In this document: positions 18,004-25,588 of the stretch, in pieces | Position numbering within the stretch: the stretch's first letter is position 1 | How the letters are laid out: each line of letters starts with the position of its first letter | NCBI RefSeq assembly: GCF_001665835.1 | Contig: NZ_LZSX01000063.1 | Coordinates: 1-64,000, forward strand | Origin: Mycobacterium colombiense | GTDB lineage: Bacteria; Actinomycetota; Actinomycetes; Mycobacteriales; Mycobacteriaceae | Direction of reading: 5' to 3' | DNA: 64,000 bases | Made by a program: the position numbers and the translations under genes | The notes under the pieces: generated by a model | The model's input: only the letters and a program-made list of their open reading frames with translations | The model's database searches: none | What the model was told of the DNA's origin: nothing

Positions 18004-18354
18004 ATGAGGTTGAATAGAATTGCTGCCAGCGCCGCGATCGCGGCTGCTCTGACGTCCGGTGCGCTCGGAGTCGGCGCGGGATTTGCGCAGGCCGACCCGC
18101 ACGGGCCGAATCCGCCGGTGCCGGGTTGCGTCGGTGGACCGGGCGCGAACTGCAACGGTCCGGGCACCCCGCTTCCGCCTGGGCAGCGCGGATTCCCGCC
18201 GCCGGGCCACTTCAACGACCCCGTGGGTTACGGGTATCCGGCACGCTGGATGCCGCCGGGCCAACCGGGCGATTACCCGGTGGTATTCAATCCGGACGTA
18301 AACCAGTGGGGCGTTTTCCTGCCCGGTGGCCAATTCGTCGCCTACGCGACGTAA
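18004..18354 (+). CDS. Small secreted Pro/Gly-rich protein of unknown function
   Basis: A 116-residue protein with a clear signal peptide (MRLNRIAASAAIAAALTSGA, then a likely cut after the AQA in GAGFAQADPHG). The mature part is rich in Pro, Gly and aromatic residues (PPGQRGFPPPGHFNDP, RWMPPGQPGDYP) with two Cys that could form a disulphide. It is probably secreted or cell-wall associated. The ATG at 18004 follows AAGGAG. It is flanked by strong hairpins on both sides and so is probably monocistronic. I recognise no domain. Confidence 0.8.
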   Translation: MRLNRIAASAAIAAALTSGALGVGAGFAQADPHGPNPPVPGCVGGPGANCNGPGTPLPPGQRGFPPPGHFNDPVGYGYPARWMPPGQPGDYPVVFNPDVNQWGVFLPGGQFVAYAT

Positions 18355-18363
18355 AAACCGCAC

Positions 18364-18402
18364 AACGAGACGGCCGCCGTTCATGCGGCGGCCGTTCTCG
18401 TT
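18364..18402 (+). terminator. Rho-independent-type hairpin after the small secreted protein
   Basis: AACGAGA-CGGCCGCC pairs with GGCGGCCG-t-TCTCGTT around an eight-base loop, nine bases after the stop at 18354. Fifteen paired positions with a single bulge make it one of the strongest hairpins in the window. No U-tract follows. Confidence 0.7.
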
Positions 18403-18420
18403 GCGGCAGAATCGCAACGT

Positions 18421-18810
18421 ATGAGTGACTTCGCGAATCTGAAACGGCAAGTCGTCCATCGCGTTCAGCGGCTGGTGGTCAACCCGGTTGGTCGTCAGTT
18501 GCCCATGACCATGCTGGAAACCACCGGCCGCAAGAGCGGACAGCCGCGGCGCACCGCGGTGGGCGGGCGCGTCGTGGACAACCAGTTCTGGATGGTCTCC
18601 GAGCACGGCGAGCACTCGGACTACGTCCGCAACATCAAAGCCGATCCCGCCGTCCGCGTGCGGGTCGGCGGCCGGTGGCGCAACGGCACCGCGCACCTGC
18701 TGCCCGACGATGACGCCGTGCAGCGGCTGGGCAAACTGCCGCGACTGAACAGCGCGGTGGTGCGGATGATGGGCAGCGACCTGCTGACAATCCGCGTCGA
18801 TCTGGACTGA
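18421..18810 (+). CDS. Deazaflavin (F420)-dependent nitroreductase-family protein
   Basis: A 129-residue protein of the Ddn-like family: RLVVNPVGRQLPMTMLETTG, RKSGQPRRTAVGG, then QFWMVSEHGEHSDYVRNIKA and DPAVRVRVGGRWRNGTAHLL. These split-barrel proteins bind F420H2 and often quinones; Ddn of M. tuberculosis activates the prodrug pretomanid. Which substrate this member reduces is not predictable. It begins at ATG 18421, immediately after a terminator hairpin, so it has its own promoter. Confidence 0.82.
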   Translation: MSDFANLKRQVVHRVQRLVVNPVGRQLPMTMLETTGRKSGQPRRTAVGGRVVDNQFWMVSEHGEHSDYVRNIKADPAVRVRVGGRWRNGTAHLLPDDDAVQRLGKLPRLNSAVVRMMGSDLLTIRVDLD

Positions 18811-18838
18811 CGCGGTTACGCGTGTCGGCCCGCAGGAT

Positions 18839-18844
18839 TAGGGT
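18839..18844 (+). promoter_or_regulatory. Candidate -10 element giving a leaderless transcript
   Basis: TAGGGT fits the mycobacterial TANNNT -10 motif and lies at -12 to -7 relative to the A of the ATG at 18851, which has no ribosome site. That spacing would start the transcript at the initiation codon. Confidence 0.5.
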
Positions 18845-18850
18845 CGCCAC

Positions 18851-19183
18851 ATGGCCTACGACGAAGACCTGGCCAACCGGATCCGCGAACTACTCGGCAC
18901 CGAATCGGGCGTCGAGGAAAAGCGCATGTTCGGCGGTCTGGCGTTTCTGATCAACGGCAACATGTCGGTGGCCGTCAGCGGGCAGGGCGGGTTGCTGGTG
19001 CGGGTGCCACGCGAGGACACCGACAAGCTCGTCGGGCGTGCGCACGTCAGCCCGATGGTGATGGCCGGGCGGGAAGCACGTGGCTGGTTGCACGTCGAGT
19101 CCGCCGGTGTGCAAACCAAACGCCAGCTTGACAGTTGGGTCACCCGCGGAGTCGGTTACGCGCGCAGCCTGCCGCCCAAATAG
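18851..19183 (+). CDS. TfoX N-terminal-domain protein
   Basis: A 110-residue protein with the TfoX-N fold: LANRIRELLGTESGVEEKRM, FGGLAFLINGNMSVAVS and LLVRVPREDTDKLVGRAHVS. The domain was named from competence regulators, but stand-alone copies in actinobacteria have no established role. The start at ATG 18851 lacks a ribosome site and is preceded by a well-placed TAGGGT, so translation is probably leaderless. It lies 40 bases after the Ddn-like gene. Confidence 0.8.
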   Translation: MAYDEDLANRIRELLGTESGVEEKRMFGGLAFLINGNMSVAVSGQGGLLVRVPREDTDKLVGRAHVSPMVMAGREARGWLHVESAGVQTKRQLDSWVTRGVGYARSLPPK

Positions 19184-19226
19184 CAGGCCCCGTTTGCTCG
19201 CGCAGGCCGCGGGTACGCGGGTGCGT

Positions 19227-19853
19227 ATGGACAAGCGGGTGCGACGACTGCTCGACGTTGCCGGCACGACCTATGCCGCGCAGGCGCGTATCACGATGAG
19301 TGACAAGCCGATGCCGCTGTTTCAGCTCCTGGTCCTGTGCATGCTGGCCAGCAAGCCGATAGATGCGGGCATCGCCATGGCCGCCGCACGCGAACTGTTC
19401 AAAGCGGGTCTGCGGACACCGAAAGCCGTGCAGCAGGCGGACCGACAGACGATGATCGACGCGTTCGGACGCGCGCACTACGTGCGTTACGACGAAAGCT
19501 CGGCGACCCGGCTCGCCGACATGGCCGACCGCGTTCGTGACGACTACTCCGGTGATCTGCGCCGGCTGGCCGAGCGCAGCCACCACGACCCGGCCGCAGC
19601 CAAACGAATGCTCAAGCAATTCAAGGGAATCGGTGACACGGGTGCCGACATCTTCCTGCGTGAAGTTCAGGACGTGTGGACGTGGGTGCGGCCGTACTTC
19701 GACGACCGCACCACCGGCACCGCCAAGCAACTCGGCTTGCCCGCCGAGCCGAAGAAACTGGGATCGCTTGCACCGCAGGAAAATGCGCGCCTGGCCGCCG
19801 CATTGGTCAGGGCGTCGCTGGACGACGATGTGCGTCAGCGGGTGACCGGCTGA
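19227..19853 (+). CDS. HhH-GPD-type endonuclease III-like protein (Rv1870c-like)
   Basis: The 208-residue protein has a helix-hairpin-helix (MLKQFKGIGDTGADIFLREV) and the helical LFQLLVLCMLASKPIDAG segment seen in the DNA glycosylase superfamily. The [4Fe-4S] cysteine cluster of true endonuclease III is missing and I do not see the catalytic Lys/Asp pair in its usual context, so repair activity is uncertain. ATG 19227 is preferred; GTG 19221 is a possible alternative two codons earlier. It is followed seven bases later by the DUF72 gene. Confidence 0.7.
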   Translation: MDKRVRRLLDVAGTTYAAQARITMSDKPMPLFQLLVLCMLASKPIDAGIAMAAARELFKAGLRTPKAVQQADRQTMIDAFGRAHYVRYDESSATRLADMADRVRDDYSGDLRRLAERSHHDPAAAKRMLKQFKGIGDTGADIFLREVQDVWTWVRPYFDDRTTGTAKQLGLPAEPKKLGSLAPQENARLAAALVRASLDDDVRQRVTG

Positions 19854-19860
19854 GCGACCC

Positions 19861-20586
19861 GTGACCATACGCATCGGTACCTCGGGGTGGTCGTACAACC
19901 ACTGGGTGAATGTGCTGTACCCGACCGGAACGCCCTCGGGACGCCGGCTCGCGCGCTACATCGAGGTGTTCGATACCGTCGAGCTGAACGCGAGTTTCTA
20001 CCGGTGGCCCCAGGATTCGACGTTCACCGGCTGGCGCCAGCAGCTCCCGGAGGGCTTCACCATGTCGGTCAAGGCGCACCGCGGCTTGACGCACTACCGC
20101 CGGCTGGCCTCACCCGAGCCGTGGATCGAGCGGTTCGAGCGTTGTTGGGATCTGCTGGGTGATCGGCACGGGGTGCTGCTCGTGCAGTTGCACCCCGAAC
20201 AGCAGCGCGACGACGCGCGCCTGGATTCGTTCCTGGCCCTTGTGCCCGAATCGATCCGCGTCGCCGTCGAATTGCGTCACCCGTCGTGGAATGACCCCGC
20301 CGTGTTCGAGTTACTGGAACGCCGACGCGCCGCCTATGTGGTGATGAGCGGCCTCGGGCTGGACTGCATCCCCCGCGCGACGACCGACCTGGTGTACATC
20401 CGGATGCACGGCCCGGATCCGGACGCCAACTATGCCGGCTCCTATTCCGACGACGACCTCCGGCGCTGGGCCGATCGCATCGCCCAGTGGGACGGCGACG
20501 GCAGGGACGTGTGGATGTATTTCAACAATGACCTGGGCGGGCATGCGGTCCGCAACGCGCTGGCGTTGCGCGACCTTTTGGGTTGA
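19861..20586 (+). CDS. DUF72 TIM-barrel protein
   Basis: A 241-residue protein with the DUF72 signature: IRIGTSGWSYNHW at the start, VFDTVELNASFYRWP, FTMSVKAHRGLTHYRRL, GVLLVQLHPEQQ and WMYFNNDLGGHAVRNAL at the end. DUF72 proteins are TIM barrels related to sugar isomerase or endonuclease-IV-type folds, without an agreed activity. It starts at GTG 19861, seven bases from the HhH gene, so the two are probably cotranscribed. The pairing hints at nucleic acid metabolism but proves nothing. Confidence 0.85.
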   Translation: MTIRIGTSGWSYNHWVNVLYPTGTPSGRRLARYIEVFDTVELNASFYRWPQDSTFTGWRQQLPEGFTMSVKAHRGLTHYRRLASPEPWIERFERCWDLLGDRHGVLLVQLHPEQQRDDARLDSFLALVPESIRVAVELRHPSWNDPAVFELLERRRAAYVVMSGLGLDCIPRATTDLVYIRMHGPDPDANYAGSYSDDDLRRWADRIAQWDGDGRDVWMYFNNDLGGHAVRNALALRDLLG

Positions 20587-20633
20587 GAGCTCGCGAGTAG
20601 GCTGGAATCCTTCGAAAGAACGGAGCGCCCACC

Positions 20634-21866
20634 ATGGCCAGCTCGACCAGCTTCGTGATCGTCGGCGGTGGACTCGCGGCGGCTAAAGCCGTAGAAGCAT
20701 TGCGCGACAACAACTTCGATGGTCACATCGTGGTGTTCGCGGACGAGGAGCATTTGCCCTATGAGCGGCCCCCGCTGTCGAAGGAGTATCTGGCCGGCAA
20801 GAAGTCGTTGACCGATTTCACCGTGCAGAACTCCGACTGGTACCGGGACAACAACGTCGACTTGCGGCTTAGCACCCGGGTGTCGGAGCTGGACGCCGCC
20901 GGCCACACCGTGGGTCTTGCCGACGGCACCACCGTGGGTTACGACAAGCTGCTGCTGGCGACCGGCTCGGCGTCGCGGCGTCCGCCGATACCGGGCTCGG
21001 ACGCCGACGGCGTGCATTACCTGCGCACCTATGAAGACGCGGTGGCATTGAATTCCGTTCTGACCGACGGGGCGTCGCTGGCCGTCGTGGGCGCCGGTTG
21101 GATCGGGCTGGAAGTGGCCGCCGGTGCGCGCCAGCGCGGTGTCGACGTCACCGTGGTCGAGGCGGCCAGGCAACCGCTGCTGGCCGCGCTGGGCGAAACC
21201 GTCGGCGAAGTGTTCGCCACCCTGCATCGCGACCACGGTGTGGATCTGCGGCTCGAGACTCAGGTCGACGAGATCACCCTGGCAGACGGAGCGGCGACCG
21301 GATTGCGGACCGGCGACGGGGCGACGATCGCGGCCGACGCCGTGCTGGTGGCCGTGGGCGCCAGGCCGAACACCGAACTCGCCGAACACGCCGGGCTGTC
21401 CATGGGCGACGGCGGCGTACTCGTCGATGCCTCGCTGCGCACCAGCGACCCCGACATCTATGCCGTCGGCGACATCGCCGCTGCCCAACACCCGCTGTTC
21501 GGCACCCGGATCCGCACCGAGCACTGGGCCAACGCGCTCAAGCAGCCCGCGGTCGCTGTGGCCGGAATGCTGGGCACGCCAGGCGAATACGCGGAGCTGC
21601 CGTATTTCTTCACCGACCAATACGACCTCGGCATGGAATACGCCGGGCACGCCCCCGACTTCGAGCGGGTGGTGTTCCGCGGCGACGTCGCCGGCGACGA
21701 GTTCGTCGCGTTCTGGCTCGACGGCGACGACCGGGTGCTGGCCGGAATGAACGTCAATGTCTGGGATGTGCTCGACGACGTCAAAGCTCTGATCCGGGCC
21801 CAGGCCCCGGTCGACGTCGACAAATTGCGCAATCCGCAGTCGTCGCTGGCCGACCTGCTCGGCTGA
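20634..21866 (+). CDS. NAD(P)H:ferredoxin-reductase-type flavoprotein (Rv1869c-like)
   Basis: A 410-residue FAD enzyme with two Rossmann motifs: FVIVGGGLAAAKAVEAL for FAD at the N-terminus and LAVVGAGWIGLEVAAGA for NAD(P)H near residue 145, plus the FAD-binding TSDPDIYAVGDIA. A C-terminal reductase domain ends in VDKLRNPQSSLADLL. Family members pass electrons from NAD(P)H to a [2Fe-2S] ferredoxin for P450 or Rieske oxygenases; the partner is not encoded nearby. It starts at ATG 20634 after CGGAG and is convergent with the next gene, four bases from its end. Confidence 0.87.
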   Translation: MASSTSFVIVGGGLAAAKAVEALRDNNFDGHIVVFADEEHLPYERPPLSKEYLAGKKSLTDFTVQNSDWYRDNNVDLRLSTRVSELDAAGHTVGLADGTTVGYDKLLLATGSASRRPPIPGSDADGVHYLRTYEDAVALNSVLTDGASLAVVGAGWIGLEVAAGARQRGVDVTVVEAARQPLLAALGETVGEVFATLHRDHGVDLRLETQVDEITLADGAATGLRTGDGATIAADAVLVAVGARPNTELAEHAGLSMGDGGVLVDASLRTSDPDIYAVGDIAAAQHPLFGTRIRTEHWANALKQPAVAVAGMLGTPGEYAELPYFFTDQYDLGMEYAGHAPDFERVVFRGDVAGDEFVAFWLDGDDRVLAGMNVNVWDVLDDVKALIRAQAPVDVDKLRNPQSSLADLLG

Positions 21867-21869
21867 GCG

Positions 21870-23990
21870 TCAACCGGCGGTGCGCTCGGGGCGGTCGGCG
21901 CCGCGCGGCACCGGGGCCCACGTCCCGTCGATGACGTCGGGTGGGCATTGCACCTGCAACCGTTCCCGCTCGGTGCGGCGGCGCTTGATCCGCAGCCGCG
22001 CATCGCTGGGCAGGGTGACCAATTCGTTGCAGGTCAGGTAGTACATGTCGTCGACGTCGTCGATCAGATCGGCGTCGACTCGCAGGGAACCCAAGGCGCG
22101 CAGCGTCCTTCGGAGTTCGTGCGTGAACCGCATCGTGGTGTCGTGGGCCAGCTCCCGGGTGCCGCGGGAGCCGGTGGCGCGATGTTCGTCCGGCGTCGGC
22201 GACGGTGCGGGCACTGCGGCGGCGGCCGCGGCGGCGATGAGCAACATCGTCGGGTCGTCGGCGAACGTCGTGCTGGCCAGCTCGGCCTCGCCCGGGCCGC
22301 GGTGCCCGATCCGTGCGGCGGCGGCATCCACGACGGCCGCGGTCATCGGCGACAACGCGCGAATGCTCGCGAGGTTGCCCTCCTGGGCCAGTGCAGACAA
22401 CGGCGGGTCGGCCCGCAGCGCGGCCGCCAACCCGGCGATCTCCGCGGCGACCAGGCCGCTGTCGGTGATCATGCCCACCCCGGGCACGCTGCGGTGCGCC
22501 TGGCTACGTACCGGCGTCGCGGCGCTGACCCCGGCGTCGATCAGCCAGAGCGCGTTGAGGATCCAGCCTTGGTGGATGCGGTCGCGCAGCAGCCGGAGCC
22601 GAACTTCCAGTGCCGCCTCCGGCAGCAGCGCGAGTTGGCCGGCATCGAGGTGCTCCGAGGTCGCCGCGGCCGCGTAGGCGCGGGTGTCGGCCCGCAGGTG
22701 GCGCAGCAGGGCCACCGACCGTCCCGCGGCCACCGCCTTGGCGACCGAGCCGAGCGCTCCGCTCGCCAACGCCGGCTCACCGAACGGCAGCGGATCCCCG
22801 ACGTGGGGCCGGCCGACCAGGGCGTCGCGGGCGACGGCTTCCTGGTCCCAACCGGGCAGCTGGGAGGCGGCGACCATGTTGACGGATACCCCGACGTAGG
22901 GACGGTGGCCGAACACCGCGATAGCCCTGCTGCCCCACTCCTCGTCGACCGCGTCGCCGAGCGCGAGCGCCTGACCTACCACGCGGCTCGCGGCGCGCAG
23001 CCCGCTGAGCTGGACGTCGAGCGTTATCGGCGTGAGCGGTCCGGGCAGCGCCTGATTGAGGGCGGAGCTGCTGAAGACCGGGAAGCGCGGATCGATCTGG
23101 TCGTCGAATTCACCCTCGATGCCTTCCGGCGCCGCGCTGTGCGCATCGTCGGCCGGCCGCCGGGCGTGTGCCAGCACTTCGACCGGGAGCGCGAGCCGCC
23201 CACCGTGGTTGATCGCGCCGGCGGTATCGAGTCGGCGGCCGACCAGTCCGCGCGCGGTGTCGGCAACCGCGTCGAGCGCGTGCCAGCCGAACTCGAACGC
23301 CCAATCCTCTTGTGCCGCAGAGGTATCCATGGCCGGAATCAGCTGTGACCAGCTGCGCACCCGATGCATCCGGGACCGCGGGTCGGTGGCTCGCAACACC
23401 CGCCATGCGGTGATCAGATTGACGGTGTCCGGGCTGGCGAGGTCCACCACACCGGTGCGGTCGGTGTTGAGCGCCAGCACCAGAAAGCGCATCAGGTCGT
23501 CGAGATGAAGCACCCGAATGGGCTGGGCCGAGACCTTCGCGCGCACCAGGGTGGCCACGGTACGGCACACCATCCAGTCGAGCTGTCGACCGATCGGTGG
23601 CGCGATCCGGACGACCACGGTGGGGCCCCAGCTCGAGGACACCAGGTCCTCGGCCGGCCGGTACAGCTCGGGACGGCCGGCGGCCTGCGAGACGAACAGC
23701 AGCCGGGAGCCCGCGCGGGCGGCCGCATCGGTCACCCGCGCGAGACCGTCCATGTCCGCGCTGCCGGGAACGGCCGGGTCGACGGGGGCCAGGTGGATCA
23801 CCGCATCGGCCTCGCCGGTGAGTTCCCGCAGGACCCGGTCGCGCAGTGACGCGCAAACAAACTCGACATTGCGGTCCAGGCACGGATGGGGAAGCTCAGC
23901 AATGCCGGTGACCGTGTGCCCGGCAGCGATGAGCTGCCCAGCGACCAGCCGTCCGAGTGCGCCGGTGGCGTCGGTAACCAGGATGTGCAC
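21870..23990 (-). CDS. Rossmann-fold protein with a large uncharacterised C-terminal region (Rv1868-like)
   Basis: The 706-residue protein begins with an NAD(P)-dependent epimerase-like domain (MHILVTDATGALGRLVAGQL, then VIHLAPVDPAVPGS and LHLDDLMRFLVLALN). Residues about 260-700 are Ala- and Arg-rich and match no domain I know, though segment and order fit Rv1868 of M. tuberculosis. A YxxxK pair is not evident in the Rossmann part, so catalysis is doubtful. The start is GTG 23990 with GGGGGAGGTGAG upstream. A 7-base inverted repeat lies about 60 bases upstream and could be its operator. Confidence 0.7.
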   Translation of the reverse strand: MHILVTDATGALGRLVAGQLIAAGHTVTGIAELPHPCLDRNVEFVCASLRDRVLRELTGEADAVIHLAPVDPAVPGSADMDGLARVTDAAARAGSRLLFVSQAAGRPELYRPAEDLVSSSWGPTVVVRIAPPIGRQLDWMVCRTVATLVRAKVSAQPIRVLHLDDLMRFLVLALNTDRTGVVDLASPDTVNLITAWRVLRATDPRSRMHRVRSWSQLIPAMDTSAAQEDWAFEFGWHALDAVADTARGLVGRRLDTAGAINHGGRLALPVEVLAHARRPADDAHSAAPEGIEGEFDDQIDPRFPVFSSSALNQALPGPLTPITLDVQLSGLRAASRVVGQALALGDAVDEEWGSRAIAVFGHRPYVGVSVNMVAASQLPGWDQEAVARDALVGRPHVGDPLPFGEPALASGALGSVAKAVAAGRSVALLRHLRADTRAYAAAATSEHLDAGQLALLPEAALEVRLRLLRDRIHQGWILNALWLIDAGVSAATPVRSQAHRSVPGVGMITDSGLVAAEIAGLAAALRADPPLSALAQEGNLASIRALSPMTAAVVDAAAARIGHRGPGEAELASTTFADDPTMLLIAAAAAAAVPAPSPTPDEHRATGSRGTRELAHDTTMRFTHELRRTLRALGSLRVDADLIDDVDDMYYLTCNELVTLPSDARLRIKRRRTERERLQVQCPPDVIDGTWAPVPRGADRPERTAG

Positions 23991-24051
23991 CTGGGCTCAC
24001 CTCCCCCAACCCTCAGCATTCAACAATAGGCAAGTAGGCACTGGCTACGCG

Positions 24052-24071
24052 ACCGTTAGTCCGATAACGGT
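24052..24071. promoter_or_regulatory. Inverted repeat, candidate operator
   Basis: ACCGTTA-gtccga-TAACGGT is a perfect 7-base dyad 62 bases upstream of the GTG at 23990 and 32 bases beyond the stop of the thiolase-like gene. Size and placement suit a TetR-type operator for the Rv1868-like gene; a weak terminator is the alternative. Confidence 0.4.
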
Positions 24072-24103
24072 TCGGTGACCTGCCGTGATGCCGTACGCCG
24101 GGG

Positions 24104-25588
24104 CTACCGCAGCGTCGCGCTGCCATCCGCGGCGACGGCAACCTTGGCGCCACCGATATCTTCTCGCACCGTTGCCTGCGCCGCGGCGTTATCGGTGACC
24201 ACGGCCAGCGCGCGTGACCCGTCGGGCGTACGCACGGCCAGAAAGGCCTTCTCGGGCTGGCCGTCGCGGTCGAACGGCGTCGTCCAGGCCTCGACGGTGC
24301 CGACGCCTTCCCACTCCACCACCGCGTCCGTCGTCGGCTCCCGATCGACGGCCGGTTGCGTGTCTTCCCAACGGAATTCGGCAGGCGGCTCGGTGCTGTA
24401 GACCCCGAAGCTGTGTTTGGTCAGGTAGCCGCCGTTGGCGGTGATCAGGCCGCGGCGGCCCGGATTGGCAACCAGCAACTCCGCCATGGTGGCAATCGAA
24501 TGCATCACGTAGTTGCTCCACGGCCCGCCCGCGAACGTCAACCCACCGGTGACCGTCAGCGGTCGGGCGGGATCGTCGGTGCTCAACCCGAGCTCGGCCG
24601 CCGCCACCTGAACCGCGGAGGGAAAGCAGGAGTACAGGTCGACGTAATCGATGTCGTCGATGCCGAGGCCGGCCAGCTCCAGCGCCCGCGCACCGGCGAT
24701 CCGGATCGCCGTCGACCGGTGCAGCTCGTGGCGCTCGGCGATGGACGCGGTGTCGTGGGCGTCGGTGCCCGCGTGCGGGTACACCCAGCGCTCGGCCGGG
24801 ATGTTGAGCCGGGTCGCCTCCCCGACCGACGTCAGGACCAGCGCCGCGCCCTGGTCGACCATGTTGTTCGAGTTCATCAGCTTGGTGTAAGGCCAACTGA
24901 TCATCCGGTTCTGCGGGCCCGCCTGGCTGATGTCGTCAGCGCTCGACGGTTTGCGGATCCAGGCGTTCGGGTTGTCCACCGCCACGGCGTTGAACCGTGC
25001 CCACAGCGCCCCTATGCGCTTGAGGTGATCGTCGATCGACTCGCCGTTCGCGATCCGAAGCGCCTCCTCGAACATCGGGTAGACGTAGGCCGGCCGGTCG
25101 AGGGAGATCCTGATCTCGGCCTCACCGGCCATCGCGACGTCGTCACCGCTGATCTCGGCCATCGGGACCGAGTGGTCCTGCTCGGTCCACACCAGCTTGC
25201 CGCCCTTGGCCCGCAGACCCCGCCTGGTGCGCCAGGTTTCGGCGCTCGCAAGCAGCACCACCTTGGCGTGGCCGCGCTGGATATCCAGGCACGCCTGGTT
25301 GACCAGCGACTGCGGCACGTTGCCGCCGACGGGGCTGTACAGCGTGCTGAAGTCGGACGCGCCGATCCGCTGGCCGAGCAACAGGCCCGGGTCGCGGTAC
25401 TGGGCCGACAGGATGTTCACGATGCGGATCGAATCGACGGCCTCGATCACCGCGGCATCGGCGGCCTGCCGGACGGCGGCCACCATCAGGTCCATCGGCT
25501 CGACCGAGCGGGTTTCCGGGTCGATCTCGTCGCGATGGTTGACCTGGCCGAAGCCGACCAACACCGGGGTCCTGGGGTCGACGCTCAT
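24104..25588 (-). CDS. Thiolase-like acetyl-CoA acetyltransferase (Rv1867-like)
   Basis: The internal ATG at 25588 begins MSVDPRTPVLVGFGQVNHRD and gives a 494-residue protein, the length I recall for Rv1867. It has a thiolase fold: ADAAVIEAVDSIRIVNIL, NVPQSLVNQACLDIQRGHAK, the IDYVDLYSCFPSAVQVA segment and GGLTFAGGPWSNYVMHSI. The usual N-terminal active-site Cys appears shifted in QACLDIQRG, so it may be a sterol-carrier/thiolase-like protein rather than a classical thiolase. If the upstream frameshift is an artefact this is a separate gene; otherwise it is also the C-terminal part of the fused ORF. Confidence 0.72.
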   Translation of the reverse strand: MSVDPRTPVLVGFGQVNHRDEIDPETRSVEPMDLMVAAVRQAADAAVIEAVDSIRIVNILSAQYRDPGLLLGQRIGASDFSTLYSPVGGNVPQSLVNQACLDIQRGHAKVVLLASAETWRTRRGLRAKGGKLVWTEQDHSVPMAEISGDDVAMAGEAEIRISLDRPAYVYPMFEEALRIANGESIDDHLKRIGALWARFNAVAVDNPNAWIRKPSSADDISQAGPQNRMISWPYTKLMNSNNMVDQGAALVLTSVGEATRLNIPAERWVYPHAGTDAHDTASIAERHELHRSTAIRIAGARALELAGLGIDDIDYVDLYSCFPSAVQVAAAELGLSTDDPARPLTVTGGLTFAGGPWSNYVMHSIATMAELLVANPGRRGLITANGGYLTKHSFGVYSTEPPAEFRWEDTQPAVDREPTTDAVVEWEGVGTVEAWTTPFDRDGQPEKAFLAVRTPDGSRALAVVTDNAAAQATVREDIGGAKVAVAADGSATLR

